Below are positions 44,078 to 52,193 of a DNA stretch of 64,000 nt, piece after piece. The notes below the pieces were generated by a model that saw only the letters and a list, made by a program, of their open reading frames with translations, made no database searches and was not told the DNA's origin. Numbering within the stretch: position 1 is the stretch's first letter; each line of letters starts with the position of its first letter. This DNA is from Chitinophaga niabensis (GTDB lineage: Bacteria; Bacteroidota; Bacteroidia; Chitinophagales; Chitinophagaceae), in NCBI GenBank assembly GCA_017849435.1, contig JAFIGY010000006.1, positions 1 through 64,000 on the forward strand. Reading direction: 5' to 3'. Both the position numbers and the translations under genes were made by a program.

Positions 44078-44497
44078 GTGAGTGACGTCCATTCCAAAGA
44101 AACACGAAGTTTCAATATGAGCCAGATTAAAGGCAAGAATACCCGTCCAGAAATTCTGGTTAGGAAATTTCTTTTTGCCAATAGTTTGAGATACAGGCTG
44201 CACGATAAAAGGCTGCCGGGTAAGCCTGATCTTGTTTTTCCAAAGTATAAAAAGGTAGTCTTCATACATGGATGTTTCTGGCATGGACATGAAAGCTGCC
44301 AGTATTTCATCATCCCTAAAACAAGAACAGAGTGGTGGATTGCCAAAATAAACAAAAATAAAAGTAATGACCTGAAGGCAATCATATCACTACTCGAGAA
44401 AGGATGGGAGGTTATTACCGTGTGGGAATGTGATCTTAAACCTGCAAAAAGAGAAGAAACACTTATCGCACTGATAAAACGAATAAAGGGAGAATGA
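44078..44497 (+). CDS. vsr: Very short patch repair endonuclease Vsr
   Basis: A 139-residue endonuclease that nicks 5' of T in T:G mismatches formed when 5-methylcytosine deaminates, so it protects Dcm-type methylation sites from mutation. Signatures: MSQIKGKNTRPEILVRKFLF, KPDLVFPKYKKVVFIHGCFW (catalytic Asp and the Cys/His zinc ligands), HGHESC and WECDLKPAKRE. It starts with GTG at 44078. Its stop abuts the stop of the endonuclease gene on the other strand with no spacer, and a Dcm-type methyltransferase is in the same cluster, so it belongs to that system. Confidence 0.95.
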   Translation: MSDVHSKETRSFNMSQIKGKNTRPEILVRKFLFANSLRYRLHDKRLPGKPDLVFPKYKKVVFIHGCFWHGHESCQYFIIPKTRTEWWIAKINKNKSNDLKAIISLLEKGWEVITVWECDLKPAKREETLIALIKRIKGE

Positions 44498-45664
44498 TTA
44501 TTCGTCAAGCCGTTCAAGCCAGCTTTCCAGAGCATCCAGATGGGATAAGCCGGAAGATTTCAGAATTTTAACAATATCTGCCGCTGCGATGATCACAATA
44601 GGATGTTCATCTTCCTTAATTTCCTGGTAGGCCTGTAATCCAACATAAGAAGTAGTTACCAGAATACCGAACTGTCGGTGCCTTAATCTGGAAATAAGGC
44701 GGGATAATTCTTTAATCCCTACAGAGTTTGAAAAATCATAACACTTTGCTTCCAGCGCAAAGTCCACCAGGACTGCAGATTCTCCTTCCCCGATACGGAA
44801 TTTCCCGATGGCATCACGTCCTCCGTCTTTAGTGGGTCTGGTCAGATCTATAGAAACAATATTTTTCAACATCAGTTCTGCTATTCCTCCCGCACATTGC
44901 TCGAAACGTACAGGTTCGTCTTTAAATCGTTCCTGTATCACTTTTATCAGCCTGATATCATGCCACGCAGAGGGTAGTTGCTCATCTTTTTTTCTGTAAG
45001 TAATCGTTCTGGGAGCCTTTAAAGGCTTATATACTTTTGTCTCAACCCAGTTACGCCATACTGGCGGACAATGTTCAGATAAAGGATTTCCGGACTTTAC
45101 GTCTTCAAGCCACTGTAAAGACACTTGAGCTACATCAAGCACTGTAAATTTTGCTCTGTAATTCTGAAACCGGTTTCCATTACTTAATCTCCATAAAGCA
45201 ACCAGATCATCATCAGGCTCAATATTTTCTGCTCCAGGAACAGCAAGTCCCAGGAATTTTACATCCCGGTAGTCACCTGCTCGTGTAAATATGAGAACAG
45301 GAGGTACTTTCTGTCTGTCCTTTTTAGTTCCATGAGCATTTGCGAAGATATCTCTCAGCAATATATTTCCATAACGAGGGGTGCCGTGCAGCTCAAGCCC
45401 TGGCTTTTTATTATCTCCGAAATAAGTGTAGATCCCATTCTCTTTATCAATATTATCCGGCCAGTCTGGATCTCTGAGTGAAGATGTAAGTACAATCAGC
45501 CGGGGCTCCTCTTTGGTACCGATAATACGAAATCCGCCCTGTATACTTACACCAATTAAGGGATGCAGAGGATCATCCGAGGAGTTACCTTTACGACCGC
45601 CATAATATATAGCATCAATATGCAAATAAGGAGTTTCTATAAGCGTTTTTCTAAAGTCAGTCAT
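44498..45664 (-). CDS. Mrr-type restriction endonuclease with SRA-like N-terminus
   Basis: A 388-residue protein. The C-terminal half has a PD-(D/E)xK nuclease core: RPTKDGGRDAIG with Asp284, then FALEAKCYD with Glu305 and Lys307, and RLISRLRHRQFGILVTTSYV, as in Mrr-like enzymes. The N-terminal half (residues 1-190: HPLIGVSIQGGFRIIGTKEE, PRYGNILLRDIFANAHGTKK) looks like a DNA-recognition domain, with layout and total length near those of AspBHI-type enzymes that read 5-methylcytosine through an SRA-like fold. If so, it would be modification-dependent; if not, a normal type II partner of the methyltransferase. It follows HerA after 101 nt. Confidence 0.82.
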   Translation of the reverse strand: MTDFRKTLIETPYLHIDAIYYGGRKGNSSDDPLHPLIGVSIQGGFRIIGTKEEPRLIVLTSSLRDPDWPDNIDKENGIYTYFGDNKKPGLELHGTPRYGNILLRDIFANAHGTKKDRQKVPPVLIFTRAGDYRDVKFLGLAVPGAENIEPDDDLVALWRLSNGNRFQNYRAKFTVLDVAQVSLQWLEDVKSGNPLSEHCPPVWRNWVETKVYKPLKAPRTITYRKKDEQLPSAWHDIRLIKVIQERFKDEPVRFEQCAGGIAELMLKNIVSIDLTRPTKDGGRDAIGKFRIGEGESAVLVDFALEAKCYDFSNSVGIKELSRLISRLRHRQFGILVTTSYVGLQAYQEIKEDEHPIVIIAAADIVKILKSSGLSHLDALESWLERLDE

Positions 45665-45765
45665 ATACCTATTTGACAGTTCTTTAACTTTCAGGTTAGT
45701 TATACGGAGATCTTAAAATAAAGCCCTGTTCATCCGGATTTTGAGAAGCATTCGTTTTCGTCTGA

Positions 45766-47520
45766 TTATTTCTTCTTTTTACTTCCAGGAGGTCTACCAC
45801 GCCGTGCAGGGGCGGCAAATTTATTATTTTTAACCACAACAGCAGATTTAGCATTACGTGCCCGTTCAGCAGTATTATGGTCCGGCTTCCAGGTTGCGGC
45901 CTGTTCAAAGAAGTCCTCATCTCCTATCTCAGAGTTGAGGAGATCTGTGTCCATATCTACCTGAACAGGAAGAGGGAAACGAACTACTTGCCCGCTAATA
46001 ATGCCTTGCCCCGGGCCAAAATTAGGGATTAGTTTGGCATCAGCCTCTGTAAGATTTTCCATGATGTTCCGCACAAAACGCTGATCATTGGGATTCACCA
46101 GCCGAAGAATAAGGAATGAATTACATTGTGAAACAATCGTTTCATCCAACCTGTTGGGCCGCTGGGATATAAGCATTAATCCTGTTCCGAATTTTCTGCC
46201 TTCTGTAATAATCCGCCTGATTACAGGGAGGGACACTGCATCCTGAGTACCTTCACGGGCAGAAGGGATAAACGTATGTGCTTCTTCTACAACGGTAAGG
46301 AACGGAGGTATCTTTTCTGTAAGATTTGCTCTGAATTCAAATAATGTTTCCAGCGTAATGGCTGTTATGGAACATTGGGTTATATGATCATAACCACCCA
46401 AATAAAGAATGGAAACCTGATTAGGGTGTATGATCTTCTCTGGTTCACTGAAGGGATTCGGAAGCGGTTCAAAATTAAGTTCCTTAAGTTTCCTGCCTGA
46501 ACGCATTTGCGTGCTGGTAAATTCCATTCTGCTCATTTTGTTCAGCACAATTTTTAAAGAACGGGAAACGGCACCTCTTGTAGGTCGTAGTCTGCCATCA
46601 CCGCTATTATCTTTAGATATTCTTTGAAGAATATCCTCGATATAATCCAGTACGCCTTCTCCGGCTTTCGCTTTTCTTCCCTCAAATATCCCCAGTAGAT
46701 AATCTGTTTGCGTCTCCGTCAGACCATTTGTCATCTGAGAAATCAATTTGATTACCAAGCCTTCCCCGTTTTCCTGCATCAGTAAAGCCGGATAAAACAA
46801 TCTAATATTAATATCAGGGTTTTCTTTTTTCAGAGAGTCTTTACATTTTAACAACCCGATATAATCTCCGTGAGGATCGAGTATCAGTAATGGGTACCCT
46901 TCCCTCGTAAGATCACGGATAATCCGTCTGGAAGCAACCGTTTTACCACCACCAGTCATAGCCAGAATAGCCATATGCCTTGCTACTAGCCTGGAAGCTG
47001 AAAGGGTAACGTCCACATCCTTACGTGCAATCAGTGAACCTATCCGCACTTTCTTTTCATGTTCTCTGCCTCCCACCAGTAAGTCACGAATAGCAGCTGC
47101 CGGAGGATGCCGGACAGTTGAAGCCGGTTTAACCGGATAGGTAAGGGGAAATAACATGGATAGGTCATCACCCGAAGTAGCACCCAGTATAAGGGCCGAT
47201 GCTTCAAGCTGATCTCTTGTTCCCGATAATATTGTGTCTTCCAGTAAGATTCCTTCTCCGGCAATCTCCTGGGCAGCTTCATGTGGAAAAAACGGATTGA
47301 ATCGATAAATATCTGTAATACGTGCCCAGACGTAGATACGCGTTTCACCGGAATAATCCGTATCCGGCATTACCATGTTTAATGCTACAATATCTCCTAC
47401 CCTTGCTTTAAACTGCTTTAAAATAAAAGTAAAATTGCCTGTTCCCGCATTCCCTACAACAGTCCCTATCGCAGGCCATGCTGTTTCAGCATCAATGTGA
47501 TTTTCTTTAACGTGCTTCAT
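45766..47520 (-). CDS. HerA-like hexameric DNA translocase with AT-hook-like tail
   Basis: A 584-residue ATPase of the HerA/FtsK superfamily. Residues 14-125 form the HAS-barrel (GTVVGNAGTGNFTFILKQFK, DIVALNM). The ATPase core has Walker A AMTGGGKTVASR (about 187-198), PLLILDPHGDYIGLL, Walker B FLTVVEEAHTF (407-417), and the ISQRP sensor with RRIITEGRKFGTGL. The C-terminus ARRGRPPGSKKKK has an RGRP AT-hook core. HerA rings pump DNA into the partner nuclease NurA; a NurA-like gene lies 16 nt upstream. Both proteins share a DDL(A/S)M(M/L)FP motif before the core. Confidence 0.92.
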   Translation of the reverse strand: MKHVKENHIDAETAWPAIGTVVGNAGTGNFTFILKQFKARVGDIVALNMVMPDTDYSGETRIYVWARITDIYRFNPFFPHEAAQEIAGEGILLEDTILSGTRDQLEASALILGATSGDDLSMLFPLTYPVKPASTVRHPPAAAIRDLLVGGREHEKKVRIGSLIARKDVDVTLSASRLVARHMAILAMTGGGKTVASRRIIRDLTREGYPLLILDPHGDYIGLLKCKDSLKKENPDINIRLFYPALLMQENGEGLVIKLISQMTNGLTETQTDYLLGIFEGRKAKAGEGVLDYIEDILQRISKDNSGDGRLRPTRGAVSRSLKIVLNKMSRMEFTSTQMRSGRKLKELNFEPLPNPFSEPEKIIHPNQVSILYLGGYDHITQCSITAITLETLFEFRANLTEKIPPFLTVVEEAHTFIPSAREGTQDAVSLPVIRRIITEGRKFGTGLMLISQRPNRLDETIVSQCNSFLILRLVNPNDQRFVRNIMENLTEADAKLIPNFGPGQGIISGQVVRFPLPVQVDMDTDLLNSEIGDEDFFEQAATWKPDHNTAERARNAKSAVVVKNNKFAAPARRGRPPGSKKKK

Positions 47521-47536
47521 TTATTCTGATTTAGGG

Positions 47537-49495
47537 TTATTTGTTAAAACCGGGTCTTAAAAGCCATTCGCGGTCAGAACCACAGAGCTTCCGGCGTATT
47601 GTATTGAATAGCTTCTCATCTTCCCGGTCTATAGCCTGTTTTAATGCCTGGACCACCGTATGGGTATTAACAGGTTTGCTCATCCAGTTGGGTACACGGG
47701 CAAATTTGTCAACTATATCAAGGCCGGCGGGGAAAGCGTATTTAGGCAATAACAAAGAGCAATGATATATCAGGTCAGCAATATTTTCAAAGTTGCCGTT
47801 ATCCTTTCCAAAAATTTCCAGTCTGATGGGTGAAGACCATTCACTCGACTGCAGATACGAAACCAGTGGTTTCGGGTAATGCTTAATAGTGTCATGCCAC
47901 GCAGCGGGGGCACGCCTCATTTCATTTCTGTTAATTTCTACAGGAACCAGTGCTTCTCCAGGCTCCAGCACACAACGGAATAATAACGAGTCTGTTATGC
48001 GTCCTCCGTAGAAGTCAGACTCCTCTTCAGGAGTAATTGCGCGCCTGAATTCTTTCTTCCAGGTAGCGGGTGGCATTGGTAATACGTCCGCAATAACCTG
48101 GTCATCGAGGTTCGTTAATACAGAATGGATAACAGACGCGGTGGTTGCTTCTCTTTCAATTACACCACATATAGATATATCAGAATTTTCCAGCGCCTGA
48201 AGCTGACGAAGGTAAACAGCAATAAAATTAGCATCCCTTCCGATTGGAACGGGATCCACGCCAGTTAATAGTTCTGTCAATGCCTCGCCGGAAAAATCAG
48301 GAAAAGGGCATACCATCTTTTTATCTCGCATTATATCTGTATATCTTGAAACCGGATTAACTAATGCACCATGCATAAACAAATACTTCAGATCCGGTAT
48401 TTCTTTCACCAGTTTAACAGCACCTGCCGCCTCTATTGAAATTCTGGCTGCATCTCTTAATGCACTCACGTCAGGGAAGTAGCCATCATAAATCCCACCG
48501 TCTGTAGAAGCATATAATTCACTGATAAGCCTTTTCAGCTCAATAAATTGTTCTCGTTCCGGAGTCATATTACCGGGACGGACAACATACCCCCCAACGC
48601 GGGCAGCCACAGGTGTTGCTCCCAGCATAGGCAGGTTTGCAAGGCCGCCATCAACAAAACCGATTGCCTGATCTTTAACAGCAGCCCATGCCCTCGGGTG
48701 ATTCTTCTCTAATTTTATGATGCTGTTAGAAGCCACAAGAGCACTCCTGAGTTGCGATGCCAAGGCTTCCACAGTTTCAAGAAATGTAACGTGTTCATGA
48801 GCAGACAGGTCTCCGGAAGCCTTAAACATCTGCTCAAACAGGAAAGGAGATCTTACTTTCTCTTTAATAGTAAGATGTTTCGTGGGGCGCCCCAGTATGT
48901 CTTCAGGCATAGGAGGGAAAGCGGGTGTTTTTGGAGGAGGTTGCGTGAAGTCATGCTTATGACCATTTGTATGGCCGTTAACTTTTACAGCGGGAAACAT
49001 CATTGCCAAGTCATCGAATCCGGCACTACCTTCCAGATAAAGAGCCATGCTGTCTTTCATTGAATCCCGTGTTAGCAGACCTACCTTTGCATGTTTTGCC
49101 CGCTGGATACTTCTTGAAATAAATAGCATAGTTACCAGACTAGTACCATCATTCTTTTCAACGGAGCGGATCAGCACAAAATCACGACTATCTAGATGGG
49201 AGAAGGCATCCCCCTCTATCTTGTTGCCTCCCAGACGCCAGTTCTTACCACCCTTTCCAATAAGACGTACAGATTCTTCGTCTACATTATCAAAGATGAT
49301 CCGGCATGTAAGCAAAGCTTCATTCTCTTCAAATTTTTCTTTGCATAGCAGGCGTTCAGCAATTTTTGCATTGATATTTATGGCTCTTTGCTTGCTCGCT
49401 ATTGAGGGACGTTGCACAGCGAATAAACCAAGATCTGAATCCGTTAGCGATCGGACAATAATAATCTCATTATTTTCATTATTTATTTTTTGCAT
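47537..49495 (-). CDS. NurA-domain nuclease with extra N-terminal domain
   Basis: A 652-residue protein. The C-terminal 400 residues resemble NurA, the RNase H-like 5'-3' nuclease that works with HerA: the first acidic motif is AIGFVDGGLANLP (Asp282), then a LFMHGALVNP strand, SICGVIEREA, GRITDSLLFRCVLEPGEALV and GLDIVDKFARVPNW. The N-terminal 165 residues (SDLGLFAVQRPSIASKQRAI, GGKNWRLGGNKIEG) form a domain that I do not recognise; it may read DNA or dock HerA, since it ends with DDLAMMFP, which HerA also has. It overlaps the methyltransferase gene by 17 nt. Confidence 0.82.
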   Translation of the reverse strand: MQKINNENNEIIIVRSLTDSDLGLFAVQRPSIASKQRAININAKIAERLLCKEKFEENEALLTCRIIFDNVDEESVRLIGKGGKNWRLGGNKIEGDAFSHLDSRDFVLIRSVEKNDGTSLVTMLFISRSIQRAKHAKVGLLTRDSMKDSMALYLEGSAGFDDLAMMFPAVKVNGHTNGHKHDFTQPPPKTPAFPPMPEDILGRPTKHLTIKEKVRSPFLFEQMFKASGDLSAHEHVTFLETVEALASQLRSALVASNSIIKLEKNHPRAWAAVKDQAIGFVDGGLANLPMLGATPVAARVGGYVVRPGNMTPEREQFIELKRLISELYASTDGGIYDGYFPDVSALRDAARISIEAAGAVKLVKEIPDLKYLFMHGALVNPVSRYTDIMRDKKMVCPFPDFSGEALTELLTGVDPVPIGRDANFIAVYLRQLQALENSDISICGVIEREATTASVIHSVLTNLDDQVIADVLPMPPATWKKEFRRAITPEEESDFYGGRITDSLLFRCVLEPGEALVPVEINRNEMRRAPAAWHDTIKHYPKPLVSYLQSSEWSSPIRLEIFGKDNGNFENIADLIYHCSLLLPKYAFPAGLDIVDKFARVPNWMSKPVNTHTVVQALKQAIDREDEKLFNTIRRKLCGSDREWLLRPGFNK

Positions 49496-50987
49496 TTAAT
49501 GCAGATTGTTTTTCATCGTGGTGTTCCGACAGCGTTTTGAGCGTATCTATAACTACTCCTCCGACAGCTTTAGCCAGTAATGGCGGAACCGCATTACCTA
49601 TCTGACGGAAAGCGGGATTCATAGTACCGGCAAAAATAAAACCGTCAGGAAAAGACTGAAGTCTCGCTGCTTCTCTTACAGAAATCGTTCTTGCTTGGTT
49701 GCTGTCATAATGTATATGACTATATCCGTCTTTTCCCAGGTGAGCCAAAAGGGTTCTTGCCGGTCGGTCGGCCTCCATTTTACGCCATTTATTCGGGAAT
49801 TTGTTATCTGCATAAGGTGGTACTATGGAAGCTCTTAATTCTTTCCACCTTGTGGAATTCTCCGGCACTACTTCTCCGGCAAATCTGAGTTCCTCTATTT
49901 TTTCACGGAATATATTTTCTGCAAGCAGAAAAGCTTCCGGATACTGATCTCCCGGATTCATTCTGGCAAAAAGTTGATAATCCCGTGGCAGATAGCGGAT
50001 AACATGATCATTGACCATAGGTGATGCAGTATAGCCAGGCCACTCTCTCATCAACCTCACATAATCTGTCAGCCTCCGAGGGGGGGGATATTTCATAGGC
50101 TGATCAAAACGACGGGCCCCTCTTACTAACCCTCCCTCCTGAAGTAACTGCCGCGCGTTAATATGAGGAAGATCAACTGTAGCTTCCATTGCTGTCACTG
50201 CCGACGGTAAATCTTCAATCGCCTGAGGAGCTTCTTGATAATGGGAAGCAACAGTGGGGGCTTTCATCACAATCTTCAATGCAACCGCTCTTGAACCATC
50301 ATACCCGGAAGGAAGATCAACCCAATGCGTGGGAGCCGGGAATATAACCTTATCTGATATCTCTTTTATATATGCGATCAGGAACATGCGCTCTCTGGTT
50401 TGAGGAACACCATAAAAAGCTGCATTCAATAATGTATAGCCTACAGTATATCCTTTTGCTTCAAGTACCTCGCTGATTTCTTCTGCAATATTATGTCCCC
50501 CGTGATTTAAAATATCCGGTACATTTTCCATAATTACCGCCAAAGGTGCGCAATCAGTTACATAGTCCAGATATTCAATATACAGCTTTGCTCTAGGATC
50601 GTGACGGAATGCCTCAGGATGTTCAGCTACTTCTCTCAGTTTTGATCTTCCTACTCTCGCAAAAGCCTGACAGGGAGGGCCGCCAATAATTATATCAAAG
50701 GCCATGGCGGCGCGCCCCAGTTTGAGTTCTGCTGTTAGTTTTTCAGGTTTAGTTTGGGTAATATCCCTTGCCATGCTATGCTCCTTCGCACCTGCATGAA
50801 AGTTAAGACCATGAGACTTTGCAGCGTGAGGATCATTTTCTATAGCTGCAGCAATCTCAGCACCTGCAGCCATGAGACCAAGTGAAAGCCCACCACAACC
50901 AGAAAACAAGTCTAGCACCCGGGGGATCCCACCAGCTTTGATACGGGCAATTTTTTGATTAATAGCGTTTCGATTGGCCTTTTTCAT
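49479..50987 (-). CDS. dcm: DNA (cytosine-5) methyltransferase
   Basis: A 502-residue m5C methyltransferase, longer than most because of a large target-recognition region. All key motifs are seen: I RVLDLFSGCGGLSLGL (residues 23-38), IV GGPPCQAFARVG with the catalytic Cys106, VI VIMENVPDIL, VIII QTRERMFLIAY, IX RTISVREAARLQSFPDGF and X QIGNAVPPLLAKA. The recognition domain lies at about 290-420. It is the first gene of the operon with NurA, HerA and endonuclease. Its methylation would mark host DNA as self and explains the nearby vsr gene. Recognition sequence cannot be told from the sequence. Confidence 0.95.
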   Translation of the reverse strand: MKKANRNAINQKIARIKAGGIPRVLDLFSGCGGLSLGLMAAGAEIAAAIENDPHAAKSHGLNFHAGAKEHSMARDITQTKPEKLTAELKLGRAAMAFDIIIGGPPCQAFARVGRSKLREVAEHPEAFRHDPRAKLYIEYLDYVTDCAPLAVIMENVPDILNHGGHNIAEEISEVLEAKGYTVGYTLLNAAFYGVPQTRERMFLIAYIKEISDKVIFPAPTHWVDLPSGYDGSRAVALKIVMKAPTVASHYQEAPQAIEDLPSAVTAMEATVDLPHINARQLLQEGGLVRGARRFDQPMKYPPPRRLTDYVRLMREWPGYTASPMVNDHVIRYLPRDYQLFARMNPGDQYPEAFLLAENIFREKIEELRFAGEVVPENSTRWKELRASIVPPYADNKFPNKWRKMEADRPARTLLAHLGKDGYSHIHYDSNQARTISVREAARLQSFPDGFIFAGTMNPAFRQIGNAVPPLLAKAVGGVVIDTLKTLSEHHDEKQSALNAKNK

Positions 50988-51370
50988 CTAAGAGTCTCGG
51001 GTATAATTCGCAAAAATATGATAAGGGAATGAATTGTGTCCTCTCCGCATCATCTGAAGGGTATTTTCAAAATAGCCCCGCACTCTGAACTCACCTTATG
51101 CTGACAACAATTAGATGGTTACAAAATACTACTAAATATCCGAATAATCCCGATATCCTCGCCAACAGATATTTTTCATTAAACCTATATCCCGTTTATT
51201 GTGTCAAGGACGACACTCGAGTAGGAGATATCAACCCTTACTTTTTACTCTTTCAAAAATCTAAACCTGGATTATTAAATTCCCAAAGAATTCACTTGAT
51301 CCAGAAAAATTTCATTTAGAGATTTTCATCAAAACAATAAAAATTGTTTAATCCTCTATTTAGTTATAAA
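50988..51370. other. Intergenic region with no confident gene
   Basis: A+T-rich stretch of about 380 nt between the operon start and the tRNA terminator. An open frame at 51098-51319 (73 codons) has no recognisable motif and a composition like random A+T-rich DNA. Confidence 0.5.
51011..51018 (-). promoter_or_regulatory. -7 promoter element of the methyltransferase-NurA-HerA-nuclease operon
   Basis: Minus-strand TATTTTTG matches TAnnTTTG 24 nt before the methyltransferase ATG at 50987. Confidence 0.5.
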
Positions 51371-51402
51371 AAAGGCTTCCAAGCATCTGCTTGAAAGCCT
51401 TT
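51371..51402 (-). terminator. Terminator of tRNA-Met
   Basis: A 15-bp stem with one mismatch (51371-51385 with 51388-51402) and a 2-nt loop; T-rich on the minus strand after the stem. It is 6 nt beyond the tRNA 3' end. Confidence 0.85.
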
Positions 51403-51411
51403 TCCTTGTAG
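51401..51411. repeat. 11-bp direct repeat, right copy at the tRNA 3' end
   Basis: TTTCCTTGTAG, identical to 43420-43430; spans the last three bases of the tRNA gene and its flank. Confidence 0.35.
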
Positions 51412-51482
51412 CGAGATCGGGAGTTGAACCCGAGACCTTTGGGTTATGAATCCAACGCTCTAACCACCTGAGCTACCTCGCC
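51409..51482 (-). tRNA. tRNA-Met (anticodon CAT)
   Basis: The 74-nt minus-strand sequence folds as a cloverleaf: acceptor GGCGAGG with TCTCGCT, D arm AGCTCAGGTGGTTAGAGC, anticodon loop TTCATAA (CAT), T arm TCGGGTTCAACTCCCGA, discriminator A. CCA is not encoded. The GGCGAGGTAGCTCAG start and the loop context are of elongator Met type, though an Ile2 (lysidine) tRNA with the same anticodon cannot be fully ruled out. Confidence 0.95.
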
Positions 51483-51513
51483 ATATATTCCCCAACAATT
51501 TCAATTGGGAGTG

Positions 51514-51521
51514 CAAAGATA
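51514..51521 (-). promoter_or_regulatory. -7 promoter element of tRNA-Met
   Basis: Minus-strand TATCTTTG fits TAnnTTTG, 32 nt upstream of the tRNA. The flanking text (plus strand AATTGGGAGTGCAAAGATA) is like that at rpsL and fusA. Confidence 0.6.
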
Positions 51522-51566
51522 ACGGCTAAACTTTTAAAAGTCAAAAGTTAGGGCAAAAAAGTTTTA

Positions 51567-52037
51567 TCAAGGCTGATAGGGCCCTCCCGGCTCACCCCAG
51601 CCCCATTTGGGCATGGGCTCATCCTCCTTCACGGGATTTTCCTCCGTGTTGGAATTGATGACCGCAATGCGGCTCCCCCACTCCAGGTACCCCACCAGGG
51701 CCGAACGGAATTCCGGATCATCGGCCAGTCCCACTTCGTCCGCACTGTCCAGCAGGAGACTGATCCAGCGGCGGCGTTGCGGTTCAGTGAGCGTTCTTCC
51801 AACATGATGCTGCACCATCCCGGCATGACTCCCGCCATCCTGATCCGTATACAACTTCGGGCCTCCGAAAACCTCGGCGATAAAATGCGCCACATGCCGG
51901 CTGTGCTCGGAGCTCATATGCCGGAATACCGGCTCAAGCAGCTCGTCCTTCAATACTTTGGCGTAAAAAGTTTCCGTCAGTTTTTCAAAGACTGCCTGCC
52001 CGCCTGCCCAGTTATATAATGATGGTGTGTCTTTCAT
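51567..52037 (-). CDS. Truncated haemoglobin, group II-like
   Basis: A 156-residue globin of the truncated type. SLYNWAGGQAVFEKLTETFY is the usual start, YAKVLKDELLEPVF and HVAHFIAEVFGGPKLYTDQD follow, with the proximal His in SHAGMVQHHVGRTLTEPQRR (F helix). It has a longer C-terminus than most (Pro/Gly-rich tail after residue 125). It binds oxygen or nitric oxide through haem; likely a detoxifying role. Stands alone just outside the tRNA. Confidence 0.9.
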   Translation of the reverse strand: MKDTPSLYNWAGGQAVFEKLTETFYAKVLKDELLEPVFRHMSSEHSRHVAHFIAEVFGGPKLYTDQDGGSHAGMVQHHVGRTLTEPQRRRWISLLLDSADEVGLADDPEFRSALVGYLEWGSRIAVINSNTEENPVKEDEPMPKWGWGEPGGPYQP

Positions 52038-52137
52038 ACTACAATGTTACCGGATTTTCCACCTGCCGCAAAATGAAAGATAACCGATTGATATCGAATC
52101 CTCATCCCTGTAAAAAATTGTCATGTTTAAATTTCTT

Positions 52138-52176
52138 ATTCGTACAGAAAGGGTAGTTTTATTTTCGTACGAAAAA
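52138..52176 (+). promoter_or_regulatory. Operator/promoter region of the blaI-blaR1 pair
   Basis: TTTTCGTACGAAAA (52162-52175) is a perfect 14-nt palindrome, and the half site TTCGTAC recurs at 52138-52144. A TACCTTTA (-7-like) at 52182-52189 follows just before the ATG at 52194. The palindrome would be covered by a BlaI dimer, giving self-repression. Confidence 0.55.
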
Positions 52177-52193
52177 TTTCCTACCTTTAATAT

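Noticed and set aside
51098-51319. 73-codon frame upstream of the methyltransferase operon
   Set aside because: A+T-rich, no motif or ribosome-binding evidence.
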